64,000 nt of DNA from Intrasporangiaceae bacterium URHB0013 (GCA_000620545.1 JIBA01000014.1:124001-188000); one strand, 5' to 3'. Positions 47,318 to 57,260 are shown, counted from the stretch's first letter. The notes: a model not told the origin generated them from the sequence alone. Program-made: numbers and translations.

Positions 47318-48111
47318 GCCCCCTCGCCGTGCGGGTCGTGGTCCTCAGGGAGGTCGTTCCACCGCGCGACGATGTCGACCACGTCGAGCAGCTCGTGCGC
47401 GACGGCGTCCGGAGTGACCTCGACGGGCACCCGCTGAGCCGCCGGGATGTCGGAGTGCGGCACGAGGATGGCGCGCATGCCGGCCTGCTGCGGGCCGTGG
47501 ATGTCCTCGAAGAGGCGGTCGCCGACGTAGACGGCGTGCTCGGGCGCGACACCCACGGCCGCGCAGGCCGCTCGGAAGGCGTCCGGGTGCGGCTTGACGA
47601 CATGGATCTCGGACGAGTAGACGTCGGCGTCGAGCAGGTCGAGCACCCCGTCGCGTTCGAAGACCTCGCGGTGGTAGCTGCGGCTCCAGATGGTGTTGGA
47701 CAGCACGCCCACCCTGATCCCCATGCGCTGCAAGGCCTCCCAGAGAGGACGCACCTGCGGATCGGTGTGGGTGTGAGGCTCCCAGAAGCGCTGGTACGCC
47801 GCGAGTGCCAGGTGGTGCCGGTCGTGCTCCGGGTCGACGCCCGCCTCGGCCAGGATGGCGGCGAGGGAGGCGCTCTCGTGACTCTCGCGACCCCGGCGCC
47901 AGGCCCGGTCCTCGGCCTCGTGGATGCGCAGGGCGAGCGAGTCAGCCTCGGCCAGCTCGTCGAGGGGCATGCGCGGGTCGTCGACGGCCAGCCCGTGCAC
48001 GGTGCGAGCGAACACCCGCCACTGCTGCGGCACGTCCACCTCGTGCCAGGGGGTCAGCGTGCCACCCCAGTCGAAGATCACCGCCTGCACGGACGGTTTG
48101 CCTGCGGTCAC
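47314..48111 (-). CDS. HAD-superfamily hydrolase
   Basis: The 265-residue protein has motif [12 protein letters not shown] (nucleophile D, with G in place of the second aspartate), motif [10 protein letters not shown], motif III lysine in [10 protein letters not shown] and motif [13 protein letters not shown] helical cap lies between residues ~25 and 110. It probably dephosphorylates a small metabolite. The motif I change from DxD to DxG is found in several HAD subgroups and may lower phosphatase activity. It overlaps proS and the TSUP gene by four bases each. Confidence 0.9.
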   Translation of the reverse strand: MTAGKPSVQAVIFDWGGTLTPWHEVDVPQQWRVFARTVHGLAVDDPRMPLDELAEADSLALRIHEAEDRAWRRGRESHESASLAAILAEAGVDPEHDRHHLALAAYQRFWEPHTHTDPQVRPLWEALQRMGIRVGVLSNTIWSRSYHREVFERDGVLDLLDADVYSSEIHVVKPHPDAFRAACAAVGVAPEHAVYVGDRLFEDIHGPQQAGMRAILVPHSDIPAAQRVPVEVTPDAVAHELLDVVDIVARWNDLPEDHDPHGEGA

Positions 48112-49886
48112 GAGCGCTCGACCTCGGCGGTGACCTCGGCGGTCAGGGCCGCGACGGCGTCGTCGACGGCGACCTGGCGGCGATCACCGGTGCGACGGTC
48201 CTTGATCTCGACGGTGCCGTCGGCGAGTCCGCGCCCGACGACGAGGATCGTCGGGATGCCGATGAGCTCGGAGTCCTTGAACTTCACACCGGGACTGACG
48301 CCCCTGCGGTCGTCGACGAGGACCGTCAGGCCCTGCACCTCCAGCTCGCGGGCAATCTCCTCGGCCTTGACGAAGAGCGCCTCGTCCCTCCCGGCAGCGA
48401 CGATGTGGACGTCAGCGGGAGCGAGCTCACGGGGCCAGACGATGCCGGACTCGTCGTGATTGCCCTCGACGACGCAGGCCACGGCGCGCGAGACGCCGAC
48501 ACCGTAGGAGCCCATGACGACCGTGACGAGCTTGCCGTTCTGGTCGAGGACCTTGAGGTCGAGCGCCTCGGCGTACTTGGTCCCGAGCTGGAAGACGTGC
48601 CCCATCTCGATGCCGCGCGCGCCCGAGAGGATGTGGTCGCAGTTCGGGCAGGCGTCGCCGAAGCGCACCTCGGCGGCCTCGATGGTGCCGTCGGCGGTGA
48701 AGTCGCGGCCGGCGACGAGGTCGAGAACGTGCTGCCCGGCGACGTCGGCGCCGGTGACCCAGCGGGTGCCCTCGGCGACGCGCGGGTCGAGGAGGTAGCG
48801 GATGCCGGTCGTGCCCTCGAGCCCGAGCGCGGCCGGACCGATGTAGCCCTTGACGAGGCCGGGGTGGGCGGCGAAGTCGGCCTCGGTGAAGGCGTCCACC
48901 TCGGCCGGCTCGACCTGGGCGCCGAGGCGCTTCTCGTCCACCTCGCGGTCGCCGGGCACCCCGATCGCGAGCGGCTCCCGGGTGCCGTCAGGCTGAACCA
49001 GCGTGACGACGACGTTCTTGAGGGTGTCGCCGGCCGCCCAGGGTCGGTCGTCGCGGGGGAAGCGCTCGTTGAGGTGCGCGACGAGCGTCTCGATCGTCGG
49101 GGTGTCGGGAGTGTCCTCGGCGTGCGCGGCCGGCACGTCGTCCCAGCCGACGGGGTCCGGGGCGGGCACGCGCACGGCCTCGACGTTGGCGGCATACCCG
49201 CAGCTCGTGCAGTGGACGTAGGTGTCCTCGCCGACCTCGGCGGTCGCGAGGAACTCCTCGCTCTTGCTGCCTCCCATGGCGCCGGCCATCGCCTGGACGA
49301 TGACGTAGTGGAAGCCGAGGCGGTCGAAGATGCGGATGTAGGCCTCGCGGTGCAGCTGGTAGCTCTTGTCGAGGCCCGCGAGGCCGACGTCGAAGGAGTA
49401 GCTGTCCTTCATGACGAACTCGCGGCCGCGGAGCACGCCGGCGCGGGGACGTGCCTCGTCGCGGTACTTCGTCTGGATCTGGTAGATCGAGAGCGGCAGG
49501 TCCTTGTAGGAGCTGTACAGGTCCTTGACCGTGAGGGTGAACATCTCCTCGTGCGTCGGGCCGAGGAGGTGGTCCGCGCCCTTGCGGTCCTGGAGTCGGA
49601 AGATGTTGTCGCCGTACTCGGTCCAGCGGCCCGTGGCCTCGAACGGCTCCTTGGGCAGCAGGGCCGGGAAGAGCAGCTCCTGGGCGCCGATCGCGTCCAT
49701 CTCCTCGCGGACGATCTTCTCGACGTTGCGCAGCACCCGCAGTCCGAGCGGCAGCCAGGTGTAGACCCCGGGGCTGACGCGGCGGACGTAGCCGGCGCGG
49801 ACGAGGAGCCGGTGGCTCGGGACCTCTGCGTCAGCCGGGTCCTCACGAAGGGTTCGCAGGAACAGGGACGACATGTGCAGGGCCAC
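48108..49886 (-). CDS. proS: Prolyl-tRNA synthetase (bacterial type)
   Basis: Class II synthetase charging tRNA-Pro, 592 residues. It has [12 protein letters not shown]-like opening, [11 protein letters not shown], motif 2 [22 protein letters not shown] (in parts), [10 protein letters not shown] and motif 3 [10 protein letters not shown]. The editing (INS) domain typical of bacterial ProRS is inserted at about residues 210-390. I choose GTG 49886 because AAGGAG lies 5 nt upstream; ATG 49874 is internal. A TATCCT hexamer at 49955-49960 is a possible -10 box. It heads the proS-HAD-TSUP unit. Confidence 0.96.
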   Translation of the reverse strand: MALHMSSLFLRTLREDPADAEVPSHRLLVRAGYVRRVSPGVYTWLPLGLRVLRNVEKIVREEMDAIGAQELLFPALLPKEPFEATGRWTEYGDNIFRLQDRKGADHLLGPTHEEMFTLTVKDLYSSYKDLPLSIYQIQTKYRDEARPRAGVLRGREFVMKDSYSFDVGLAGLDKSYQLHREAYIRIFDRLGFHYVIVQAMAGAMGGSKSEEFLATAEVGEDTYVHCTSCGYAANVEAVRVPAPDPVGWDDVPAAHAEDTPDTPTIETLVAHLNERFPRDDRPWAAGDTLKNVVVTLVQPDGTREPLAIGVPGDREVDEKRLGAQVEPAEVDAFTEADFAAHPGLVKGYIGPAALGLEGTTGIRYLLDPRVAEGTRWVTGADVAGQHVLDLVAGRDFTADGTIEAAEVRFGDACPNCDHILSGARGIEMGHVFQLGTKYAEALDLKVLDQNGKLVTVVMGSYGVGVSRAVACVVEGNHDESGIVWPRELAPADVHIVAAGRDEALFVKAEEIARELEVQGLTVLVDDRRGVSPGVKFKDSELIGIPTILVVGRGLADGTVEIKDRRTGDRRQVAVDDAVAALTAEVTAEVERS

Positions 49887-49996
49887 CGGGACTCCTTGTG
49901 TGGTGCAGGATGCGGAACGCGGCCGGCGAGGGCGCGCGGGTGCGGAACCCGGGCAGGATATCGGCCGCCCGGATGCGCCGTTGGCCCGCATCTTGT

Positions 49997-50027
49997 CCAC
50001 TTCCTGTCCGGACCGGACAGGAAGTGG
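49997..50027. repeat. 31-bp perfect palindrome upstream of proS
   Basis: Fifteen-base arms CCACTTCCTGTCCGG and CCGGACAGGAAGTGG flank a single A. No transcript needs terminating here because both neighbours point away. It may be an operator, a cruciform or a dispersed repeat. Confidence 0.75.
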
Positions 50028-50124
50028 TCACGGGCTTGACCCGTGAGGAGCCGCGCGTGTTCAGTGAGCCTGCCGCGCGGCTCCGGATGTCGGGCTCGTC
50101 CAGAGATCGTGACGTCCTTGTGAC

Positions 50125-50140
50125 AACACGACGCGGTGTT
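50125..50140 (+). promoter_or_regulatory. Candidate LacI-type operator of the sugar operon
   Basis: AACACGACGCGGTGTT is an imperfect 16-bp palindrome with a central CG, as LacI-family sites have. It lies 85 nt before the first gene. Confidence 0.35.
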
Positions 50141-50224
50141 CGGCCACGGGCGCATGCGTCGTGAGCAAGAATCGGGAAGGGCGCCCGCGCCTCACGAACA
50201 CCACAAAGGAGTGCTGACGACCAG

Positions 50225-51865
50225 ATGAGCGACCCCTCGAACCCGGCTCCTGGATCATCGGATGCGGATGTCACCGGTGCCGCGGCGAACCCCGTCCACC
50301 CGCCGGGCAGCGTCATCCTCGAGATGCGGGACATCACCAAGGAGTTTCCCGGCGTCAAGGCGCTCGCGAACGTCTCCATGGCGGTTCGCCGTGGAGAGGT
50401 GCACGCGATCTGTGGAGAGAACGGCGCCGGCAAGTCCACCCTCATGAAGGTGCTCTCGGGTGTGCACCCCGCGGGCACCTACGAAGGTGAGATCCACTTC
50501 GAGGGCCAGCTGAGCGAGTTCAACAACATCCGCGACAGCGAGCACGCCGGCATCGTCATCATCCACCAGGAGCTCGCACTCATCCCGGAGATGTCGATCG
50601 CCGAGAACATCTTCCTCGGCAACGAGACCGCCGCCGGCGGCGTGATCGACTGGCTCGCCACCCGCGTCAAGGCACGAGAGCTGCTCGCCCGCGTCGGCCT
50701 CGACGAGGAGCCGGACACCAAGATCCGCGACATCGGCGTGGGCAAGCAGCAGCTGGTCGAGATCGCCAAGGCGCTGTCGAAGGACGTGAAGCTACTCATC
50801 CTCGACGAGCCGACCGCCGCGCTCAACGAGGGGGACTCCCAGCACCTGCTCGACCTCATCGCGGGCCTCCGCTCCAAGGGCGTGACCTGCATCATGATCA
50901 GCCACAAGCTCAACGAGATCGAGCAGATCGCCGACTCCATCACCATCATCCGCGACGGCAAGTCGATCGAGACGCTGCGCGTCAAGGAGGACGGCGTCGA
51001 CGAGAACCGCATCATCCGTGGGATGGTCGGCCGCGACCTGGAGTCCCGTTTCCCCGACCACACGCCGCAGATCGGTGAGGTCTTCTTCGAGGTGTCCAAC
51101 TGGACGGTGCGCCACCCGAACGTCCCCGACCGCCTCGTGGCCAAGCACAGCGACTTCTTCGTCCGCCGGGGCGAGATCGTCGGCTTCGCAGGCCTCATGG
51201 GCGCCGGACGCACCGAGCTGATGCGCAGCCTCTTCGGTCGCTCCTACGGCACCTACGTCGAGGGCACGATCGTCAAGGACGGCAAGAAGCTGCGGCTTCG
51301 GTCCGTCTCCGACGCCATCGACGCCGGTCTCGCCTACGTCACCGAGGACCGCAAGTCGCTGGGTCTCAACCTTCTGGACGACATCAAGCGGACGACGGTC
51401 TCGGCGCGACTCCAACGGATCACCCGCGGCTTCGTCGTCGACGAGCGCGCGGAGTACAACTACGCGGAGTCCTTCCGGAAGTCCTTGCGCACCAAAGCTC
51501 CCAACGTGGACGAGGGTGTCGCGAAGCTCTCCGGCGGCAACCAGCAGAAGGTCGTCCTCGCGAAGTGGCTCTTCACCGAGCCGGACCTGCTCATCCTCGA
51601 CGAGCCGACGCGTGGCATCGACGTCGGCGCCAAGTTCGAGATCTACGGGATCATCCAGCGCATGGCCTCGGAGGGCAAGGGCGTCATCCTGGTCTCCTCC
51701 GAGCTGCCCGAGCTGATCGGCCTGTCCGACCGCATCTACACGATCGCCGAAGGCGCCGTCACCGGCGTGCTGACCCGCGAGGAGGCAGACCAGGAGTCCC
51801 TGATGCGCCTCATGACCCGACGCACCCATGGCGGCTCCGAGGCCACGACGCTCGAGAGCGCATGA
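50225..51865 (+). CDS. mmsA: Sugar ABC transporter ATP-binding protein (MmsA/XylG type, two ABC domains)
   Basis: The 546-residue protein has two ABC domains. The first (~residues 35-280) has Walker [25 protein letters not shown] and Walker [12 protein letters not shown]. The second (~residues 290-530) has the usual degenerate Walker [10 protein letters not shown], signature [15 protein letters not shown] and [12 protein letters not shown]. This is the ATPase of CUT2-type monosaccharide importers (XylG, MglA, MmsA). ATG 50225 has AAGGAG at a long 13-nt spacing. It heads a three-gene operon. Confidence 0.93.
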   Translation: MSDPSNPAPGSSDADVTGAAANPVHPPGSVILEMRDITKEFPGVKALANVSMAVRRGEVHAICGENGAGKSTLMKVLSGVHPAGTYEGEIHFEGQLSEFNNIRDSEHAGIVIIHQELALIPEMSIAENIFLGNETAAGGVIDWLATRVKARELLARVGLDEEPDTKIRDIGVGKQQLVEIAKALSKDVKLLILDEPTAALNEGDSQHLLDLIAGLRSKGVTCIMISHKLNEIEQIADSITIIRDGKSIETLRVKEDGVDENRIIRGMVGRDLESRFPDHTPQIGEVFFEVSNWTVRHPNVPDRLVAKHSDFFVRRGEIVGFAGLMGAGRTELMRSLFGRSYGTYVEGTIVKDGKKLRLRSVSDAIDAGLAYVTEDRKSLGLNLLDDIKRTTVSARLQRITRGFVVDERAEYNYAESFRKSLRTKAPNVDEGVAKLSGGNQQKVVLAKWLFTEPDLLILDEPTRGIDVGAKFEIYGIIQRMASEGKGVILVSSELPELIGLSDRIYTIAEGAVTGVLTREEADQESLMRLMTRRTHGGSEATTLESA

Positions 51866-53232
51866 CCGGCGCCCAGGCGCCGGCCCCCCAGACACCTCCC
51901 CCATCCACCTCCCACAGAGCCAGGACTGCACCCATGGACAAGGTCAAGAAGATCTTCGGTGGCGACACCCGTCAGCTCGGCATGATCTTCGCCCTCGTGG
52001 CGCTGATCATCTTCTTCCAGATCTGGACCGGCGGGCTGACGCTCACGCCCGACAACGTCATCAACATCTTCCAGCAGAACTCCTACATCCTCGTGCTCGC
52101 CATCGGCATGGTGCTCGTCATCATCGCCGGCCACATCGACCTCTCCGTCGGCTCCGTCGCGGCGTTCGTCGGCATCTGCGTGGCCATCGCGATGCGTGAC
52201 TGGGGGCTCAGCTGGTGGATGGGCATCCTGTTCGGGCTCGCCATCGGCGCGCTCGTCGGGGCCTGGCACGGGGTCTGGGTGGCCTACGTCGGCATCCCCG
52301 CCTTCATCGTCACGCTGTCGGGGATGCTGCTCTTCCGCGGCGCCAACCAGTACGTCGGCAAGTCCAACTCGGTGCCGGTCTCGGAGGACTTCCAGGTCAT
52401 CGGCGGCGGCTACCTGCCCGAGGTCGGGTTCAACACGGGCTACAACAACCTCACCGTCCTCATCGGCCTGCTGCTCGCGGTCGGGATCATCATCGGCAGC
52501 CTCCGCAGCCGGCGTGCACTCGTCAAGCTCGGCGCCGACGTCGAGGACGCCTGGGTGATGTGGGTGCGTCTCGGCCTCATCTGCGCGGCCATCATCGGCG
52601 CCACCCTGCTCTTCGGCTCGGGACGCCCGGGCACGTCGTTCCCGATCGCCGGGATGATCCTCGCCGTGCTCGTGCTGGTGTACGGCTTCATCTCCAACCG
52701 CACCGTCATCGGTCGCCACATCTACGCCGTCGGCGGCAACCGTCACGCGGCCGAGCTGTCCGGTGTGAAGAGCAAGAAGGTCAACTTCCTCGTCATGATG
52801 AACATGTCGATCCTGGCGGCCCTCGCCGGCATGATCTTCGTGGCGCGTTCGACCGCCTCCGGCCCCGCCGACGGGGTCGGCTGGGAGCTCGACGCGATTG
52901 CAGCCGTCTTCATCGGTGGCGCCGCCGTCACGGGCGGCGTCGGCACGGTCGTCGGCTCGATCGTCGGAGGCCTCGTCATGGCCGTGCTCAACAACGGCCT
53001 GCAGCTCAAGGGAATCGGCGCCGACGCGACCCAGATGATCAAGGGCCTCGTACTACTCGTCGCCGTCGCCTTCGACGTCTACAACAAGTCGGCGGGCCGT
53101 GTGTCGATCCTCGGCATGATCGCGAAGAGCTTCCGACGGTCCGGCAGCGATGACGACTCCGACGCCCCGCCACCGCCGTCGGCGGCCACCGAGACCACCC
53201 CGGTCACCGAGACCATCCGTCAGTCCGGCTGA
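51862..53232 (+). CDS. mmsB: Sugar ABC transporter permease (CUT2, MmsB/XylH type)
   Basis: The 456-residue membrane protein has about ten hydrophobic helices. Motifs include [17 protein letters not shown] and, near the end, [20 protein letters not shown], which are typical of RbsC/XylH permeases. A proline/threonine tail follows the last helix. ATG 51862 overlaps the ATPase stop by ATGA; ATG 51934 ([10 protein letters not shown]) would give a family-typical N terminus and may be the real start. It forms the membrane channel of the importer. Confidence 0.92.
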   Translation: MTGAQAPAPQTPPPSTSHRARTAPMDKVKKIFGGDTRQLGMIFALVALIIFFQIWTGGLTLTPDNVINIFQQNSYILVLAIGMVLVIIAGHIDLSVGSVAAFVGICVAIAMRDWGLSWWMGILFGLAIGALVGAWHGVWVAYVGIPAFIVTLSGMLLFRGANQYVGKSNSVPVSEDFQVIGGGYLPEVGFNTGYNNLTVLIGLLLAVGIIIGSLRSRRALVKLGADVEDAWVMWVRLGLICAAIIGATLLFGSGRPGTSFPIAGMILAVLVLVYGFISNRTVIGRHIYAVGGNRHAAELSGVKSKKVNFLVMMNMSILAALAGMIFVARSTASGPADGVGWELDAIAAVFIGGAAVTGGVGTVVGSIVGGLVMAVLNNGLQLKGIGADATQMIKGLVLLVAVAFDVYNKSAGRVSILGMIAKSFRRSGSDDDSDAPPPPSAATETTPVTETIRQSG

Positions 53233-53328
53233 GCCATCGGCCCAGCCCCGCAGGACACGGTCAGGGCGCCGCCCGAGACCGAGAAGGATCCGCGCTCCGC
53301 TCGGACGCGATGAGAGGAAAGAGAACAG

Positions 53329-54432
53329 ATGCGTACCTTCACCAAGGTGCTGGGCGTCACGGCTGTGGCTGCCCTTGTTCTGACCGGTTGCGGTCGGAAC
53401 AGCGACACCGGCACGACGCCGGGCGCTACCAGTGGCGGCGCTGCCGCAGCGGGCTTCCCCGCCAACGCGGTCATCGGCATCGCCCTGCCGCAGAAGACGT
53501 CGGAGAACTGGGTGCTCGCCGAGCAGCTGTTCAAGGACGGCCTGTCCGCCGCCGGGTTCCAGGGTGACGTGCAGTTCGCCAACACTGGGGTGTCGGAGCA
53601 GCAGAACCAGATCCAGGCCATGGTCACCAAGGGCGCCAAGGTCATCGTCGTCGGCGCCATCGACGGCTCGCAGCTCGGCTCGCAGCTCAAGGCGGCCAAG
53701 GATGCTGGCGCCATCGTCATCGCGTACGACCGCCTCGTGAAGAACACGCCGGCCGTCGACTACTACGTGGCCTACGACAACTTCAAGGTCGGCGAGCTGC
53801 AGGGTCAGGCCCTCCTCGACGGCATGGCCAAGAAGAAGGCCAACGGCCCCTACAACATCGAGCTCTTCGCCGGCTCGCCCGACGACGCGAACGCACAGGT
53901 CTTCTTCGACGGCGCCATGAAGGTGCTCAAGCCGAAGATCGACGACGGCACGCTCAAGGTCGTCTCCGGCCAGACGGACTTCAACCAGGTCGTCACCCAG
54001 GCGTGGAAGGGCGAGAACGCCCAGAAGCGCATGGACACGCTCCTCTCGGCCAACTACACGAGCGCCGACATCGACGGCGTCCTGTCGCCGAATGACAACC
54101 TGGCGCGCTCGATCATCACGTCGGTCAAGGCGGCCGGCAAGCCGGTGCCGGTCGTGACCGGTCAGGACTCCGAAGTCGAGTCGGTCAAGTCGATCATGGC
54201 GGGCGAGCAGTACTCCACGATCAACAAGGACACCCGCAACCTCGTCAAGGACACGATCGCCATGGTCACCGCCCTGCAGAAGGGCGAGAAGCCGACGGTC
54301 AACGACACCGAGTCGTACAACAACGGGGTCAAGGTCGTCCCGGCCAACCTGCTCCCGCCGGTCATCGTGACCAAGGAGAACGCGGCCGAGGCCTACGCGA
54401 ACGACCCGACGCTGGCCCCGCTCACCAAGTGA
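53329..54432 (+). CDS. chvE: ChvE-like sugar-binding lipoprotein
   Basis: The 367-residue protein has a lipoprotein signal MRTFTKVLGVTAVAALVLTG with C21 as the lipid anchor. A periplasmic-binding-protein type I fold follows: VIGIALPQKTSENWVLAEQL, KVIVVGAIDGSQLGSQLKAA, VAYDNFKVGELQGQALL, VLSPNDNLARSIITSVKAAG, VTGQDSEVESVKSIMAGEQY. It is closest in pattern to ChvE/multiple-sugar binding proteins (xylose, galactose, arabinose, glucose). Start has GAGAGGAAAG upstream. The gene is last, whereas ChvE genes are more often first. Confidence 0.9.
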   Translation: MRTFTKVLGVTAVAALVLTGCGRNSDTGTTPGATSGGAAAAGFPANAVIGIALPQKTSENWVLAEQLFKDGLSAAGFQGDVQFANTGVSEQQNQIQAMVTKGAKVIVVGAIDGSQLGSQLKAAKDAGAIVIAYDRLVKNTPAVDYYVAYDNFKVGELQGQALLDGMAKKKANGPYNIELFAGSPDDANAQVFFDGAMKVLKPKIDDGTLKVVSGQTDFNQVVTQAWKGENAQKRMDTLLSANYTSADIDGVLSPNDNLARSIITSVKAAGKPVPVVTGQDSEVESVKSIMAGEQYSTINKDTRNLVKDTIAMVTALQKGEKPTVNDTESYNNGVKVVPANLLPPVIVTKENAAEAYANDPTLAPLTK

Positions 54433-54461
54433 GCTGAGCCCGCACGGTCACCGCACGCGGT

Positions 54462-54492
54462 GAAGGCCCGCCTCGTCCCGGGGCGGGCCTTC
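54462..54492 (+). terminator. Terminator of the sugar ABC operon
   Basis: An 11-bp stem GAAGGCCCGCC/GGCGGGCCTTC with a 9-nt loop, 29 nt after the chvE-like stop. Confidence 0.8.
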
Positions 54493-54596
54493 GTCGTCCC
54501 CGCCCCCGTGTCGGGGCGGCGTCAGTGTCGGTGCGGACGCGCCTCGGGCCGGGATCGCCCGCTGGACGGGCCGCACGTGCCGCGGACGACACGGCG

Positions 54597-54602
54597 TAGC
54601 GT
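54597..54602 (+). promoter_or_regulatory. -10 box of the methyltransferase gene (leaderless)
   Basis: TAGCGT with a 6-nt spacer CGGCCC before ATG 54609. Confidence 0.5.
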
Positions 54603-54608
54603 CGGCCC

Positions 54609-55412
54609 ATGGCAGACGTCTACGTCCACGGGCACCACGCCAGCGTCCTCGCCTCGCACGGCGCCCGGACCGCAGCCGACTCCGCGGCGTACCTGCTTCC
54701 TCACCTCCGCGAGGGCATGCAGCTTCTCGATGTCGGCTGCGGACCGGGCACGGTCACCCTCGACCTCGCCGAGACGGTGGGCCCGTCGGGCGAGGTGGTC
54801 GGCGTCGAGAACGTCGATGGTCCGCTCGAGCACGCCCGCCGCCACGCCGCCGCGCGCGGCGACGAGCGCACGCGGTTCGAGCGCGCCGACGTCGTGGAGC
54901 TGCCGTATGCCGCCGCGTCCTTCGACGTCGTCCACGCCCACCAGGTGCTCCAGCACCTCACCGACCCCGTCGGAGCGCTCCGCGAGATGGCCCGGGTGGC
55001 TCGCCCCGGTGGCCTCGTCGCGGTACGTGACGTCGACTACGCCTCGATGGTGTGGCACCCCGGCTCGGAGGGCATGACCCGCTGGCTGGACGTCTACCGC
55101 CGTCTCGCCCGCCTCAACCACGCCCAGCCGGACGCCGGACGCCACCTCGTCGCGTGGGCACACGCCGCCGGCCTCGCCCGGCTCACCCCGTCGGCCTCGC
55201 TGTGGACGTACGCGACACCGGAGCAGTGCGCGTGGTGGGGCGGCACGTGGGCGCGGCGCACCCTCGAGTCGACCTTCGCCACGCAGGCGCTCGCGCGCGG
55301 TCTCCTGACGTCCGAGGAGCTCGCGGGGATCAGCGCCGCCTGGGACACCTGGTCCACGCACCCCGATGCGTGGTTCGCGATGACCCACGCCGAGGTCATC
55401 GCCCACGTCTGA
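54609..55412 (+). CDS. SAM-dependent class I methyltransferase
   Basis: The 267-residue protein has the Rossmann motif I LLDVGCGPGTVTLDLAE (39-55), motif II VVGVENVDG, FERADVVELPYAAASFDVVH and the motif VLQHLTDPVGALREMARVARPGG. This matches UbiE/Methyltransf_11-type enzymes acting on small molecules. The substrate is not evident and no biosynthetic partner is adjacent. No Shine-Dalgarno precedes the ATG. Confidence 0.9.
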   Translation: MADVYVHGHHASVLASHGARTAADSAAYLLPHLREGMQLLDVGCGPGTVTLDLAETVGPSGEVVGVENVDGPLEHARRHAAARGDERTRFERADVVELPYAAASFDVVHAHQVLQHLTDPVGALREMARVARPGGLVAVRDVDYASMVWHPGSEGMTRWLDVYRRLARLNHAQPDAGRHLVAWAHAAGLARLTPSASLWTYATPEQCAWWGGTWARRTLESTFATQALARGLLTSEELAGISAAWDTWSTHPDAWFAMTHAEVIAHV

Positions 55413-55966
55413 CCCGGTGCGCTCCGCCGGCGCCAGCACCGCTCAGGAGCGCGAGCCGGCCGAGCACCCCGACGTCTCGCCGGCGCTGCCGCGGCGGTCG
55501 CGTGTCGACATCAGCTCTCCGTCGAGTGCCCACTTCCCGACGCCGCCGGCGTACGCGAGGTGGCCCGCCCGCCCGCTCGAGTGCCCATTTTCCGAAACCA
55601 CGTCGTTGGCAAGGTGGGCCCCCGTGACCTCGAGTGCTCACTTTCCGACAGGTCAGCCGTCGGGAACTGGGCACTCGACGGGAGCCTGGCGTCGGGAAGT
55701 GGGCACTCGACGGGAGCCTGGCGTCGGGAAGTGGGCACTCGACGGGAGGCTGCCGTCGGGAAGTGGGCACTCGACGGGAGGCTGGCGTCGGGAAGTGGGC
55801 ACTCGACAGGGGCCATGCGTTGAAAAGTGGGCACTCGACAGGGGCTGGCGTCGGGAAGTGGGCACTCGACGGGGTGGGGACGGGGAGCGGCTTGCATCGC
55901 GGCGTCGGCCGGGTGGAGACGGGAAACGGCTCGCCGTGGGCGCGCCACCTTTGCGAGAGTGGGCGT
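55413..55966. other. 554-nt non-coding spacer holding the repeat array
   Basis: Open frames across this stretch translate the same short repeats into low-complexity Arg/Ser/Pro/Gly peptides in every frame, on both strands. I regard it as non-coding. It contains the repeat array at 55521-55870, then about 95 nt of unique sequence and a possible GAGAGT -10 box at 55955-55960 for the next gene. Confidence 0.75.
55521..55870. repeat. Array of seven direct and three inverted copies of a 21-bp element
   Basis: The core begins GTCGGGAAGTGG and ends GCACTCGAC. Direct copies start at 55659, 55691, 55723, 55755, 55787, 55819 and 55850. Five are exact or nearly so; the copy at 55819 is the most diverged. 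They are separated by 10-11-nt linkers of the type GGGAGCCTGGC or GGGAGGCTGGC, giving a 32-bp period. Inverted copies lie upstream at 55521-55541 (exact complement), about 55575-55596 and about 55629-55649 (diverged), spaced 53-55 bp apart. The two orientations can pair into long stems. The linkers are conserved and short, so this is not a CRISPR. Confidence 0.9.
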
Positions 55967-56815
55967 ATGCCGCGCCCCTACTCCTCGTTCACGCTGGTCA
56001 CCGACCCAGCGGAGGCGACGTCCCGCTTCTCGGACCTCGTCGCACGCGAGCCGGAGGCGCTCAGTGTCCTCGCGAGCGTGACCGGGGCGCTCGTCGCCGA
56101 CCAGAGCCGCTACGTCTCCCCGCGGTGGTGGGCGGCCACCGACGCGTCGGGCACAGCCGTCGGCGCCTTCATGCACACGCCTCCGCACCCGCTGCACATC
56201 GCCCTGGCCACGGTTGACGAGGCTCGCGACCTCGCTGCGCTCCTCGCCGACGCAGGCGACCGGCTACCCGGGGTCGGTGGTCTGCGACGGCCGGCCGGGG
56301 CGTTCGCCGACGAGTGGAGCGCGCGCACGGGAGCGACGTCGAGGATCGCTATGGAGGTGGGGCGCTTCGACCTGCCGACCCGACCGCGTCTGCCCTTCGA
56401 GGTCAGCGGGTCGTTCCGGCTCGCCACCGTCGCGGACACTGCGCTCGTCGACGAATGGCACCAGCAGTTCGTCGACGCGATCGAGGGCGGTGGACGCGCG
56501 GCCAACTCCCTGGACCGGCACATCGCAGACGGTCGGGTCGGGCTCTGGGAGCACGCCATGCGCACGGTGTCGATGGCGTACGCCTCCCCCGCCAACGGGC
56601 GTGTCACCCGCATCTCCGGCGTGTGGACGCCGCCGGAGCTGCGTGGGCACGGCTACGCGAGCGGCGTCGTCGCGGCTCTCAGCACCGCACGGCTCGACGC
56701 GGGCGAGGCCTGCATCCTCTACACCGACCTGGCGAACCCGACGTCGAACGCCATCTACCGGGCCATGGGCTACCGTCGCGTCGGCGACAGCGTCACCATC
56801 GCCTTCGACGTCTGA
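55967..56815 (+). CDS. GNAT-family N-acetyltransferase
   Basis: The 282-residue protein begins MPRPYSSFTLVTDPAEATSR. Its C-terminal half has the acetyl-CoA-binding pattern RISGVWTPPELRGHGYASGV and LYTDLANPTSNAIYRAMGYR. The N-terminal half (VTGALVADQSRYVSPRWWAA, AFMHTPPHPLHIAL) resembles a degenerate first GNAT domain, as in tandem-GNAT proteins. Acceptor unknown. The ATG lies inside a GTATGCC heptamer and has no Shine-Dalgarno. Confidence 0.88.
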   Translation: MPRPYSSFTLVTDPAEATSRFSDLVAREPEALSVLASVTGALVADQSRYVSPRWWAATDASGTAVGAFMHTPPHPLHIALATVDEARDLAALLADAGDRLPGVGGLRRPAGAFADEWSARTGATSRIAMEVGRFDLPTRPRLPFEVSGSFRLATVADTALVDEWHQQFVDAIEGGGRAANSLDRHIADGRVGLWEHAMRTVSMAYASPANGRVTRISGVWTPPELRGHGYASGVVAALSTARLDAGEACILYTDLANPTSNAIYRAMGYRRVGDSVTIAFDV

Positions 56816-56819
56816 CTCC

Positions 56820-57230
56820 TCAGCGCACGACGCCGCCGGCCCGAAGTGCGGTGCGGATCATCGGCCACTGGAGTGGCAGCCGCGCCACGGTCGCGGCGAG
56901 GTAGCCCTGCCTCCTCGTGTCCCCGGGGTCGCGGTCGAGACGCCGCTTCGCCCGACCCGTCATCGTGACGTTCCCCGGGAAGACGGCGACGAGCAGGGCC
57001 GCAGAGGCAAGCCCGGCGACACGACGCGTGCGAGGGACGAGGAGGCCCACGGCACAGGCGATCTCGAGCGCACCAGAGGCATACACCAGGGCTCGGCGCG
57101 ACGGGAGCTGCTTCGGCACCATCGCCTCGAACGGCGCGGGCTTCACGAAGTGCATCGTGCCCGAGGTGAGGAAGAGGCCGGCGAGGGCGATGGCGTCCTT
57201 GCCGAGCGGGGCCGTGGTCGCGGTCTTCAT
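56820..57230 (-). CDS. DoxX-family membrane protein
   Basis: The 136-residue protein has four hydrophobic segments: DAIALAGLFLTSGTMHFV, ALVYASGALEIACAVGLLVP, GLASAALLVAVFPGNVTMTG and a last shorter one. The GTMHFVKPAPFEAMVP and FPGN motifs are those of DoxX-like/MauE-related small membrane proteins, some of which work in redox stress responses. Its stop lies 4 nt from the convergent GNAT stop. Confidence 0.85.
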   Translation of the reverse strand: MKTATTAPLGKDAIALAGLFLTSGTMHFVKPAPFEAMVPKQLPSRRALVYASGALEIACAVGLLVPRTRRVAGLASAALLVAVFPGNVTMTGRAKRRLDRDPGDTRRQGYLAATVARLPLQWPMIRTALRAGGVVR

Positions 57231-57236
57231 GAGCCC

Positions 57237-57242
57237 ACCCTA
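57237..57242 (-). promoter_or_regulatory. -10 box of the DoxX gene (leaderless)
   Basis: TAGGGT, 6 nt before ATG 57230. Confidence 0.5.
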
Positions 57243-57260
57243 GGCGGGACGCCGGGCGCT

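Larger units (their letters stand above)
49887..50224. other. Divergent promoter region between proS and the sugar ABC operon
   Basis: 338 nt with no gene. It contains the possible proS -10 box (49955-49960), a 31-bp perfect palindrome (49997-50027), an imperfect LacI-like palindrome (50125-50140) and the AAGGAG of the ABC operon (50206-50211). Confidence 0.7.

Noticed and set aside
55659-55870. The regularly spaced repeats as a CRISPR array
   Set aside because: Spacers are only 10-11 nt and nearly identical to each other, inverted copies are present, and no cas genes are in the window.
55511-56197. Open frames through the repeat array, encoding peptides such as SSAHFPTPGSRRVPTSRR
   Set aside because: Every frame on both strands gives similar repetitive peptides because the DNA repeat has no stop in most registers; there is no start with a ribosome site and no domain.
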